This document shows positions 35,906 to 43,935 of a stretch of DNA of 64,000 nt, piece by piece. The position numbers and the translations under genes were made by a program. Position 1 is the first letter of the stretch. Each line of letters starts with the position of its first letter. Below the pieces are notes generated by a model. The model did no database searches and was not told the DNA's origin. It saw only the letters and a list, made by a program, of their open reading frames with translations. Source of the stretch: Xylophilus rhododendri. GTDB lineage: Bacteria > Pseudomonadota > Gammaproteobacteria > Burkholderiales > Burkholderiaceae_C. The stretch lies in contig NZ_CP047650.1 of NCBI RefSeq assembly GCF_009906855.1, forward strand, positions 5,766,001 through 5,830,000, given 5' to 3'.

Positions 35906-36244
35906 ATGGGTCGCGATACCGGCGCGCGGACGGCGACCGTTCGAAGTCTGAAGGAACAGGGACAAGCCCCGTTCTCGCAGGCCTGCCAATGCAGGCCCGA
36001 TGCCTTCGCCAGGTGCGCACCGGAGCGTCTCAAGTCCGCAAGGACCGGTCCGGCTCCGCCGACTTACTCAACACCACAACCCAAGCGCACCCACACTGGC
36101 CGAACTCTGATTAGGGTCGCGATGATACGGACTCACGCAAAGTTACCGCTGACATCCGCTGCTTGGCCGAGAAGAATCATCGGGTATACCCCGGCTATCC
36201 GGTGCTCGCGCCGCCCGCCAGCCGGGCCAGCATCTCGCGGGTGA
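35906..36244 (+). CDS. Possible 112-aa protein with an ideal ribosome site
   Basis: This plus-strand ORF starts at an ATG preceded by AAGGAGGTGA (35893-35902), a ten-base match to the complement of the 16S rRNA end at good spacing. The product is basic with an early Cys cluster ([17 protein letters not shown]) and no family I know. The C-terminal 50 nt overlap glgC on the other strand. The residue mix resembles a non-coding shadow, so only the ribosome site argues for it. Confidence 0.25.
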   Translation: MGRDTGARTATVRSLKEQGQAPFSQACQCRPDAFARCAPERLKSARTGPAPPTYSTPQPKRTHTGRTLIRVAMIRTHAKLPLTSAAWPRRIIGYTPAIRCSRRPPAGPASRG

Positions 36245-37505
36245 TCAACACGACGCCGCTGTCGGTGCGCTCGAAACGCTCGCTGTCCAGCGCCGCGTCC
36301 TCGCCCACCACCAGGCCCTCCGGGATCACGCAGGCCCGGTCGACCACCACCCTGGACAGCCGGGCGCCGCGGCCGACCTCCACGTCCGGCAGCAGCACCG
36401 CCTGCACGATCTGGCAGAAGGAATGGATACGCACGCCGGAGAAGAGCACCGAGTCCCGCACCGTCGAGCCCGACACGATGCAGCCGCCCGAGACGATGGT
36501 GTTGACCGTGGTGCCGTTGTTGCCGTCGCGGTCCACCACGAACTTGGCGGGCGGCAGCTGGCGTTGGTAGGTCCAGATCGGCCAGTCGGTGTCGTAGATG
36601 TCGAGTTCCGGGCTGAGGGATGCCAGGTCGAGGTTGGCGGCCCAGAAGGCGTCGATGGTGCCGACGTCTCGCCAGTAGGTGGCGGCGTCCGGGCCGCGGG
36701 CGCCGCGCGTCACGCAGGACAGGCTGAAGGGGTGGGCCAGCGCCCGGCCTTCCTTCACGGCGCGGGGGATGATGTCCTTGCCGAAGTCGTGCGAGGAGTC
36801 CGGATCCTGGGCGTCTTCCTCCAGCAGCTGGTAGAGGTATTTCGAGTCGAAGACATAGATGCCCATGCTGGCCAGCGCCAGGTCCGGATGGCCGGGCATG
36901 GCGGGCGGGTCGGCCGGTTTCTCCAGGAAGTCGGTGATGCGGCGGTCCGGGCCGGCCGCCATGACACCGAAGGCGGTCGCCTCCATGCGCGGCACCTCGA
37001 TGCAGCCCACGGTGCAGCCCAGGCCGTGTTCTGCATGGTCCTTGACCATGATCGAGTAGTCCATCTTGTAGATGTGGTCCCCGGCCAGCACCACCACGTA
37101 GTCGTGTTTGGTGGAGCGGGTCTGGATGATGTCGAGGTTCTGGTAGACGGCATCCGCCGTGCCGCGGTACCAGTGGCCCTCGTCCACCCGCTGCTGGGCC
37201 GGCAGCACATCCACCATCTCGTTGAGTTCGGCGCGCAGGAAGCTCCAGCCGCGCTGCAGGTGGCGCATCAGCGAGTGCGACTTGTACTGGGTGACGACGG
37301 CCATGCGCCGGATGCCCGAGTTCAGGCAGTTGGACAGCGCGAAGTCGATGATGCGGAACTTGCCGCCGAAGTACACCGCCGGCTTGGCGCGGCGGTCGGT
37401 GAGCTGCTTGAGCCGTGAGCCGCGGCCGCCGGCCAGCACCAGTGCGATGGTGCGGCGTACGAGCTGGTGCGCCTGCAGGGGGCGCTGGGGTGCGGGATCG
37501 TTCAT
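36195..37505 (-). CDS. glgC: Glucose-1-phosphate adenylyltransferase
   Basis: A 436-aa nucleotidyltransferase with the signature [20 protein letters not shown], substrate-site motifs [20 protein letters not shown] and [20 protein letters not shown], and a C-terminal left-handed beta-helix ([20 protein letters not shown]). It makes ADP-glucose from glucose 1-phosphate and ATP, the controlled first step of bacterial glycogen synthesis. GGAGG lies 4 nt before the ATG. No other glg genes are in the window, so it is isolated from the glycogen operon. It runs the same way as the downstream dehydrogenase operon, with a 331-bp gap. Confidence 0.95.
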   Translation of the reverse strand: MNDPAPQRPLQAHQLVRRTIALVLAGGRGSRLKQLTDRRAKPAVYFGGKFRIIDFALSNCLNSGIRRMAVVTQYKSHSLMRHLQRGWSFLRAELNEMVDVLPAQQRVDEGHWYRGTADAVYQNLDIIQTRSTKHDYVVVLAGDHIYKMDYSIMVKDHAEHGLGCTVGCIEVPRMEATAFGVMAAGPDRRITDFLEKPADPPAMPGHPDLALASMGIYVFDSKYLYQLLEEDAQDPDSSHDFGKDIIPRAVKEGRALAHPFSLSCVTRGARGPDAATYWRDVGTIDAFWAANLDLASLSPELDIYDTDWPIWTYQRQLPPAKFVVDRDGNNGTTVNTIVSGGCIVSGSTVRDSVLFSGVRIHSFCQIVQAVLLPDVEVGRGARLSRVVVDRACVIPEGLVVGEDAALDSERFERTDSGVVLITREMLARLAGGASTG

Positions 37506-37646
37506 GTGCCTCCGGTCTTCCTTTTTTATGACGGGCCTGGCGGCCGCGGAAGGGGGGCTTGGTCAGCCGCCCCAGCGGATTCACTTTATCCGGGCTGGGG
37601 GGCTGTGTGTATCGGGATGGAACAGGGGCCGCGGCGAGCGCGGCCT

Positions 37647-37665
37647 GGCGGGGCATGGCCCCGCC
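37647..37665 (-). terminator. GC-rich hairpin after the carboxylate operon
   Basis: GGCGGGGC (37647-37654) and GCCCCGCC (37658-37665) form a perfect 8-bp stem with a 3-nt loop, 8 nt after the stop of the last Bug gene on the minus strand. No T-run follows, so it may pause or protect rather than terminate alone. It marks the end of the eight-gene operon that starts at 46244. Confidence 0.5.
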
Positions 37666-37673
37666 GGAGCGGA

Positions 37674-38636
37674 TCAATCCAGCGGGTACTTCGCGGCGCG
37701 GGCCGACAGCAAGGCGTCGTCCCGCGCGATCTGGGCCAGGAATTCGGCCGGGGTGCTGAACCGCGGCTCGCCGCCCGCCAGCGCGATGGCGTCCTGCACG
37801 TCCTCGAACCTGCCGCTTTCCTTCACCGCCTGGGCCAGGGCGGAGGTGATGCGCTGCGGCGTGCCCTTGGGTGCGAACAGGCCGTACCAGGTCACCGAAT
37901 AGGCATGGGCCCAGCCGGCTTCGGTGCTGGTCGGCACATCGGGCAGGGCGGCGGCGCGCTGGTCGCCGTTGGTCGCCACGATGCGCAGCTGCCCGCTCTT
38001 GTGCAGCGGCAGGGCAGCCGTCAGGCCGGTGAAGGCCATGGTGAGGTTGCCGGAGACCAGGTCGCTGATGATCGGGCTGGTGCCCTTGTAGTTGACGATG
38101 GCCAGGTCGTGCAGGCCATAAGAGTCGGCGAACAGGCGGGCGCGCAGCTTGGAGCTGTTCTCGCCGGAGCCCGCCGAGCAGGCGGCGCCCGGCTTGCGGC
38201 AGTAGGCGGCGAGTTCGGCCAGGCTGTGGATCGGCAGCTTGCCGGTCACGACCACGGCCGTCGGCGACATCGACAGCGCCGACACCGGCTCCAGCCGCGC
38301 CACCGGGTTCACGCCCTTGAGGCTGCTCTGGTATTTCATGAGCAGCAGCGAGGGAACCTGCAGCAGCAGGGTCTGGCCATCGGGGCGGGCATCCATCACA
38401 CGGCGGGTGCCGATCAGGCCGTCGGCACCGCCGATGTTCTCCACCAGCACCGGCTGGCCCCAGGCTTCGGAGAGCCGCCGCGCAACCGCCCGCGCGGTGG
38501 CATCGGTGCCGCCGCCGGGCGCATAAGGCACCACGATGGTCACGGGGCGGGAGGGCTTCCAGCCTTGCGCGGCCTGCTGGGCGTGGGCCGATGGCAGGGC
38601 CAGCAGGGCGGGAATCAGCAACAGAGCGGTCTTCAT
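37674..38636 (-). CDS. Bug-type periplasmic tricarboxylate receptor (third in operon)
   Basis: A 320-aa protein with signal MKTALLLIPALLALPSAHAQ and Bug motifs VTIVVPYAPGGGTDATARAV, VLVENIGGADGLIGTRRVMD and VNYKGTSPIISDLVSGNL. The ATG overlaps the stop of the preceding Bug gene. It is the last gene of the lyase/hydratase/isomerase operon. Three receptors in a row suggest several related ligands or one ligand with different affinities. The start was set at 38636, where the signal peptide begins. Confidence 0.88.
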   Translation of the reverse strand: MKTALLLIPALLALPSAHAQQAAQGWKPSRPVTIVVPYAPGGGTDATARAVARRLSEAWGQPVLVENIGGADGLIGTRRVMDARPDGQTLLLQVPSLLLMKYQSSLKGVNPVARLEPVSALSMSPTAVVVTGKLPIHSLAELAAYCRKPGAACSAGSGENSSKLRARLFADSYGLHDLAIVNYKGTSPIISDLVSGNLTMAFTGLTAALPLHKSGQLRIVATNGDQRAAALPDVPTSTEAGWAHAYSVTWYGLFAPKGTPQRITSALAQAVKESGRFEDVQDAIALAGGEPRFSTPAEFLAQIARDDALLSARAAKYPLD

Positions 38637-39645
38637 TCGGGTTTCACTCCAGCGGCAGCCGCCGCGCGGCCCCATTTGGCGATCTCGGACGGCATGAACT
38701 GGCGCATCTGCGCCACCGACAGGCGTTGCGGCTCGCTGCCGCCGGCGCGGATCGGCGCCATCAGCGCGTCCTGCCGGGTGGCGGCCTGCATTGCGGCGTT
38801 GAGCTTCTCGACGATGGCGGGCGGCGTGGCGGCCGGCGCGAACATCGCGGTCCAGGCGGCCACCTCGAAGCCGGCAAAGCCCTGCTCGGCCACCGTCGGC
38901 ACTTCAGGCAGGCCGGAGAAACGCTCCTTGCTGGAGACCGCCAGCACACGCACCTTGCCGCTCCTGATGAGCGGCATCAGCACCGCGCCGGCGTCGAACA
39001 TGGCCTGCACATCGCCCGCCAGCAGGCCGGTGACGGCGGCGGGCGAGCCCTTGTAGGGCACATGCAGGGCGTCCATGCCGGTGTCCGACTTGAGGATTTC
39101 CATGGCCAGGTGGGCGGTGATGCCCGCGCCGCCGGATCCGTAGCTGAGCTTGCCCGGGTGCGCCTTGCTGTAGGCCACCAGTTCGGCCAGGGACTTCACC
39201 GGCAGGGCATTGTTGACCACCAGGTAGGAGCGTCCGGTCGCGCCCATGCCGATGGGGGTGAAGTCCTTCAGCGTGTCGTAGGGCAGCCGGGCATAGAGCG
39301 CGGGGTTGATCGCCATCTGGCCCGAGGTGCCGAACAGCAGGGTGTAGCCGTCTGCCTCGGCCGCCTTCACGGTCTGCGCGCCCAGGATGCCGTTGGCGCC
39401 GGGCTTGTTATCGACGAAGACGGCCTGGCCCAGCGACTGCTGCAGGGCGGCGGCGAAGGCGCGGGCCGTCACGTCCACCGTCTGCCCCGGCGGGTAGCCG
39501 ACGACGATGCGGATCTGGCGTTGCGGGTAGGCGGAATCCGGCTGGGCCAGGGCCGGGCGCCGCGCCAGCAGGCTGGTCATGGCGCTGGCGGAGGCGAGCT
39601 GCAACAGCAGGCGGCGGCGGGGAGGAGGGGCTTGTCTCGTGTCAT
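38633..39645 (-). CDS. Bug-type periplasmic receptor (second in operon), N-terminus uncertain
   Basis: The mature domain is clear: IRIVVGYPPGQTVDVTARAF, VFVDNKPGANGILGAQTVKA, LHVPYKGSPAAVTGLLAGD. The start is a problem. The domain's frame has only a TTG at 39604, without a ribosome site, giving a weak signal (QLASASAMTSLLARRPALAQ). A natural ATG lies at 39645, in another frame. One base added between them would give a Tat-like leader, MTRD then QAPPPRRRLLLQLASASAMT. So either translation begins at the TTG or one base is missing near 39635. The stop overlaps the next Bug gene's start. Confidence 0.75.
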
Positions 39646-39660
39646 GTTCTTAGGGGCGTT

Positions 39661-40644
39661 TCAGTTCTCGGGCTGCAGGTTCTCGCTGCGCACCACCTCT
39701 TGCCAGCGCTTGAGTTCGGCGAGATAGAACTGCTGCGCCGTCGCGGGCGAGGCCGGATCGGCTTCGAGTCCCAGGGTGCGCAGCTGCTGTTTCAGGCGCT
39801 CGTCCGCCAGGGCGCCGCGCAGCGCCTCGGACAGCCGCGCGGTCACTTCGGCGGGCAGGCCGGCCGGCCCGCCCAGGCCGTACCAGCTGACGACTTCGTA
39901 GCCCTTGACGGTCTCCGAGGCGGCCGGCACGCCTTGGGCCAGCCCGGTGCGCGAGGCCGTGGTCACCGCAAGCAGGTTGGCCCTGGCGGCGATCGGCGCG
40001 ACCGAGGGCGGCGTGCCGAACTGGATGTCGAGCTGGCCACCCATCAGGGCCGCGGCGGTCTCGCTGCCGCCCTTGTAGGGGATGTGGGTCAGCCGGATGC
40101 CGGCATCGCGCTGCAGCACCAGGGCGGCGAGATGCGGCGTGGTGCCGATGCCGCCCGCGCCGTAGTTGAGTTTGCCGGGCTCCTTGCGCGCCGCCTCGAT
40201 GAGCTGCGCCAGGCTGGTGATGCCGGAAGTCTTGGGCACCGCGATCAGCATCGGGCCGCGCGCCACCATGCCGACCATCTGGAAGTCGGTGGCCGGCTTG
40301 TACGACAGCTGCTTGTACATCGCCGGCGAGATGGTGTTGGTGGAGGTCAGCAGCATCAGGGTGTAGCCGTCGGGCGCCGACCGGGCGAGCAGGCTCGCGG
40401 CCAGGGTGGTACCCGCGCCGGCGCGGTTCTCCACCACCACCGGCTGGCCCAGGCTGCGGCCCATGGCCTCGGCCAGCACCCGGGCCACGCCGTCGGCGCC
40501 GCCGCCGGCGGTGAAGCCGACCAGCAGCTTGAGCGGGCGTTCCGGGAAGGCGCCCGCCTGGGCGGCGGGGCAGAGCAGGGACGCCGCCATTGCCGCCGCG
40601 AGCACTGGCAGCAGGCGGCGCCTGATCGCTTGGGGAAATCTCAT
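39661..40644 (-). CDS. Bug-type periplasmic tricarboxylate receptor (first in operon)
   Basis: A 327-aa protein with a basic signal (MRFPQAIRRRLLPVLAAAMA, cleaved near AQA) and the Bug motifs LKLLVGFTAGGGADGVARVL, VVVENRAGAGTTLAASLLAR and LTHIPYKGGSETAAALMGGQ. The ATG overlaps the stop of the MmgE/PrpD gene (ATGA), so receptor and enzymes are co-translated. It is the strongest candidate for the uptake receptor of this pathway. Confidence 0.9.
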   Translation of the reverse strand: MRFPQAIRRRLLPVLAAAMAASLLCPAAQAGAFPERPLKLLVGFTAGGGADGVARVLAEAMGRSLGQPVVVENRAGAGTTLAASLLARSAPDGYTLMLLTSTNTISPAMYKQLSYKPATDFQMVGMVARGPMLIAVPKTSGITSLAQLIEAARKEPGKLNYGAGGIGTTPHLAALVLQRDAGIRLTHIPYKGGSETAAALMGGQLDIQFGTPPSVAPIAARANLLAVTTASRTGLAQGVPAASETVKGYEVVSWYGLGGPAGLPAEVTARLSEALRGALADERLKQQLRTLGLEADPASPATAQQFYLAELKRWQEVVRSENLQPEN

Positions 40645-42074
40645 GGTGTGTCTCCGCTGATGGCCAGTTGCTGAAGTTCATGGACCAGCGCGGCGGCGTC
40701 GCCGCCATCGCCTGCGTGGTCGCTCAGTTGGAGGCAGCGCCGCAGCAGCGCCTGGCCCGAGCCGGCGCAGCGTCCCCAGCGCAGGCAGTCGTCGAGCTTG
40801 GCGGCCAGTTCGCTGTCGCTGGCGGGTTTCTGCGAGGAACCGTGCAGGGTGTCCACCCGGATCCGCAGGGTGCGGCCGTCGTGCAGGCGCAGTTCGAGTT
40901 CGGCCCATCGCGGCGATACCGGGCCTGGCGCCTCGTCGGTTTCGACTCGGGAGAAGAAGGCCTGCACCTCGGGGCGCTGCACGGCCGCGTCGGTGAAGCT
41001 GGTGAGGCGCACCGCGCCGTCGGCCAGGCCCGCGGCCATGGCGTACTGCATGCTGAACTTGCCCTCCAGGCCGCTGCGCGGATGCGGATGCACCAGCGGC
41101 ACCAGTGCGCCGCGGCTGGTGCGCACCTGCATCCAGGCCACCTCGGCCAGCCCGATGCCATGCTGCTCGCGCAATGCCAGCAGGCCGTCGAGCGCGCGGT
41201 GGGTGGCGTAGCACATGGGATATTGCTTCACGTCCAGGCCGGCGCGGCTGAGTTCGAGGGGCGCGCAGCCGATGTCCGCCAGCATCCCCGCGGCGTCTTC
41301 GCCGTGGGCGTACAGCGCCACGTAGCCATGGGGGCCGTCCAGCGCATGCGGGCCCGCCTCGAAGCCGGCTTCCGCCAGGCAGGCGGCACGCACCCCGGCG
41401 GCGTTGGCATGGCCGGCCTGGAAACTCTTGGCTTCGGTGCCTACGTTCTCCCGCGTGCCGGCCGCCTGGGCCACGGCCAGGCCGATGGCGTGGCCGATAC
41501 GCACGGCATCCAGACCCAGCAGATGGCCGCAAGCCACCGCCGCACCCAGCGCGCCGATGCTGGCGGTGGAATGCCAGCCACGGGCGTAGTGCTCCACCGC
41601 GATGCCGCGCGCGAGCTTGCAGATCACCTCCATGCCCACGGCGAAGGCCGGCGCCAGTCGCGCGGCCGGCAGCCCGCGCGATTCGGCCAGCGCCAGCAGG
41701 GCCGGCCAGAGCACGATGCTGGGATGGCCGCGCAGCGGCGGGGTGACATCGTCGTAGTCCAGCACATGGCCGGCGATGCCGTTCCACCAGGCGGCGATTT
41801 CCGGCGCGGCGCGTTCCGTGCGGCCCCAGAGGCTGGCGGCGGGCGGGGGCGATGTGGGCGGCAGCAGCAGGCCGGCGGCGCGCAGGTAGTCGAGCGCGGC
41901 CAGCGCGGCATGTTCGTGCCGGCCGCCGAGCGCCACGCCGAAGCTGTCGGCCAGCGAGCGGGCGCAGAGGCTCCGCTCGTTTTCGTTCAGCCGCCCGGCG
42001 TCGAAGTCGCAGGCGAAAGCGGCGATCAGCTGAGCGGCGCTGGCAGGCGCCAGATGGGGGTCGGGTGCGTTCAT
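40641..42074 (-). CDS. MmgE/PrpD-family dehydratase-like protein
   Basis: A 477-aa protein of the MmgE/PrpD fold: RSLADSFGVALGGRHEHAAL early, WWNGIAGHVLDYDDVTPPLR with its conserved Asp residues, GHPSIVLWPALLALAESRGL, YARGWHSTASIGALGAAVA and KQYPMCYATHRALDGLLAL. Family members dehydrate 2-methylcitrate or decarboxylate cis-aconitate to itaconate. Its place next to a PrpF-like isomerase and a LeuCD-type hydratase fits a hydroxy-tricarboxylate pathway. GAGG precedes the ATG at 42074, 7 nt after the isomerase stop. Confidence 0.87.
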   Translation of the reverse strand: MNAPDPHLAPASAAQLIAAFACDFDAGRLNENERSLCARSLADSFGVALGGRHEHAALAALDYLRAAGLLLPPTSPPPAASLWGRTERAAPEIAAWWNGIAGHVLDYDDVTPPLRGHPSIVLWPALLALAESRGLPAARLAPAFAVGMEVICKLARGIAVEHYARGWHSTASIGALGAAVACGHLLGLDAVRIGHAIGLAVAQAAGTRENVGTEAKSFQAGHANAAGVRAACLAEAGFEAGPHALDGPHGYVALYAHGEDAAGMLADIGCAPLELSRAGLDVKQYPMCYATHRALDGLLALREQHGIGLAEVAWMQVRTSRGALVPLVHPHPRSGLEGKFSMQYAMAAGLADGAVRLTSFTDAAVQRPEVQAFFSRVETDEAPGPVSPRWAELELRLHDGRTLRIRVDTLHGSSQKPASDSELAAKLDDCLRWGRCAGSGQALLRRCLQLSDHAGDGGDAAALVHELQQLAISGDTP

Positions 42075-42081
42075 GCCGGCC

Positions 42082-43281
42082 TCAGGCAGCCATGGCGGCT
42101 TCGGTTTCGACCGCATCGCGCGGCAGGTAGGCGATGCCCTGCATCAGCCGGCGCGCGGTGCGGCCGAAGCCCAGCCGCTTGAAGCTGGCAGCTTGCGGCG
42201 CAGCGCCGGCCTCGGCCTCGCACACCACCGTCATCGCGCCCAGCGGATGGCCGATGCGCAGGCTCCCGGGCCGCGCGCCGGCGGCCGCTTCCCGCACCAG
42301 GGTGCCGGGTATGCAGGACATGGCGGCGATGCACATGGAGCCGGTGCCGGCCATGCTTTCGTGGCACTTGTTGTAGAAGATGAAGCGCGCCTGCAGGTCC
42401 ATCTCCGCCGCCGCCACGGGCCGGCCCTGGCTGTCGGTGTAGTCCCGTGGCGGGGCCACCAGCACCACCAGGGGCAGGGCGGGCGACTCGGTCTCGGCGG
42501 CGCGCCAGTCGCTGGCCAGGCCGATCAGCGCGGCGGCTTTGCCACGCAGTTCCTTCAGCGTGGCGATGAGGGTTTCGTCCGCGTCGATGGCGACGGGCAG
42601 GGGCAGGGCGGGACCGGTGCAGCCCACATCCGCGGCACGCACGAAGACGCAGGGGTTGGCCACGTCGCCGATGCTGGCCTCGATGCGCCGGCCGTCTTCC
42701 AGGGCGATGGTGTCGATCGCATGGCCGGTCGGCATCACCTTGCCGGTCTTGGCGCCGGTGGTGGCGCGGTAGTCCATGAAGATCTCGGCGCCGGTGCCCG
42801 GCACGCCGGGGATCGCGAAATCGCCGCTGACCTTGACCCGGCCGTGCTGCACCGGCACATGGGCGATCAGCAGCTTGCCGGTGTTGGTGTTGAAGATGCG
42901 TACCTGGGTCACCGGACCCTGCGCCGCCACCATGCCGGAATCGATGGCGAAGGGCCCCACGCCCGCCGAGATGTTGCCGCAGTTGCTGGTGTAGACCACC
43001 AGCCCGCGGCCGGGCGGCACGATGCCGTAGGTGTAGTCGACGTCGGCATCGGGCCGCTGCGACGGCGCCACGATGGCGAGCTTGGCGGTCACCAGGCGGG
43101 AGCCGCCCAGGCCGTCGATCTGCAACAGGTCCTGGCTGCCGAGCGCGGCCTTGAGCATGGCATCGCGGCGCGGGCCGGGCGGCGGAAGGTCGGCGGCGCT
43201 GAAATACAGGCCCTTGCTGGTGCCGCCGCGCATCAGGGTGCAGGGCAGGGCGATCTGTTCGTGGTCGGTTTCGGTCTGCAT
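42082..43281 (-). CDS. PrpF/methylitaconate isomerase-like protein (also similar to 4-oxalomesaconate tautomerase)
   Basis: A 399-aa protein of the DapF-like isomerase fold: LPCTLMRGGTSKGLYFSAAD at the start, DGLGGSRLVTAKLAIVAPS with Lys67 at the place of PrpF's catalytic Lys, and YTSNCGNISAGVGPFAIDSG with Cys101 as the proton-handling Cys. PrpF isomerises 2-methylaconitate, GalD tautomerises oxalomesaconate and Mii interconverts 3-methylitaconate and dimethylmaleate; sequence alone does not separate them. It lies 38 nt after leuD in the same operon. Confidence 0.85.
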   Translation of the reverse strand: MQTETDHEQIALPCTLMRGGTSKGLYFSAADLPPPGPRRDAMLKAALGSQDLLQIDGLGGSRLVTAKLAIVAPSQRPDADVDYTYGIVPPGRGLVVYTSNCGNISAGVGPFAIDSGMVAAQGPVTQVRIFNTNTGKLLIAHVPVQHGRVKVSGDFAIPGVPGTGAEIFMDYRATTGAKTGKVMPTGHAIDTIALEDGRRIEASIGDVANPCVFVRAADVGCTGPALPLPVAIDADETLIATLKELRGKAAALIGLASDWRAAETESPALPLVVLVAPPRDYTDSQGRPVAAAEMDLQARFIFYNKCHESMAGTGSMCIAAMSCIPGTLVREAAAGARPGSLRIGHPLGAMTVVCEAEAGAAPQAASFKRLGFGRTARRLMQGIAYLPRDAVETEAAMAA

Positions 43282-43319
43282 GTGTCTGTCTCCGTGGTCT
43301 CAATCGGTCGGCGGCGGGC

Positions 43320-43934
43320 TCAGGCCACCGGCTCCCACACCCAGGGCCGGGCGAGGCGGTCGGCGGCCTGCCAGGCGAGGATGGTGTCGCGGCGCTGCAA
43401 GGTGCGGCTCACGTCGTCCAGGCCGTCGAGCAGGGCGGCGCGTTTCATCGGGTCGATGGCGAAGCCCTGCACCCGGCCGCCGGGAAACACGACTTCGTTG
43501 CGCTGCAGGTCCACGCCGACGGCCGATCCATCGGCCGCCAGCGCCGCCAGCGCATCCAGGGCATCGCGCGGCAAGGCCACCGGCAGCATGCCGTTCTGGA
43601 AGCAGTTGTTGAAGAAGATGTCGCCGAAGCTCTCGGCGATGACGCAGCGCACGCCGCTGCCGGCCAGCGCCCAGACGGCGCCCTCGCGCGAGGAGCCGCA
43701 GCCAAAGTTGCGGCCGGCCAGCAGGATGGGCGCGCCGCGGAAGGCCGGCTGGTTGAGCACGCAGCCGGGGTCCTCGCTGCCGTCGGGGCGCAGGCGCAGG
43801 GCCTCCATCGCATAGGGGCCGAGCTGGCCGCGCTCGAAGGCGGCCAGGCGCTCGATGCGGATCACGGTGTCGGTATCGACGTTGTCCAGCATCAGCGGCG
43901 CGGCCGGGCCGGTCACGGTGGTGAAGGGGGTCAT
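43320..43934 (-). CDS. leuD: LeuD-type small subunit of an aconitase-family hydratase
   Basis: A 204-aa protein with LDNVDTDTVIRIERLAAFER and the swivelling-domain motif LLAGRNFGCGSSREGAVWAL (residues about 72-91), which supplies the substrate-binding Ser/Arg. It works with the large subunit to add or remove water from a carboxylic acid. The ATG lies 1 nt after the leuC stop. The surrounding lyase and isomerase genes make a catabolic hydratase (DmdB-like or methylaconitate hydratase) more likely than leucine synthesis. Confidence 0.87.
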   Translation of the reverse strand: MTPFTTVTGPAAPLMLDNVDTDTVIRIERLAAFERGQLGPYAMEALRLRPDGSEDPGCVLNQPAFRGAPILLAGRNFGCGSSREGAVWALAGSGVRCVIAESFGDIFFNNCFQNGMLPVALPRDALDALAALAADGSAVGVDLQRNEVVFPGGRVQGFAIDPMKRAALLDGLDDVSRTLQRRDTILAWQAADRLARPWVWEPVA

Positions 43935-43935
43935 C

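Noticed and set aside
35864..36194. A riboswitch in the 331-bp leader before the dehydrogenase operon
   Set aside because: I compared it by eye with glycine, cobalamin and SAH types and found none of their conserved cores; only simple hairpins are evident.
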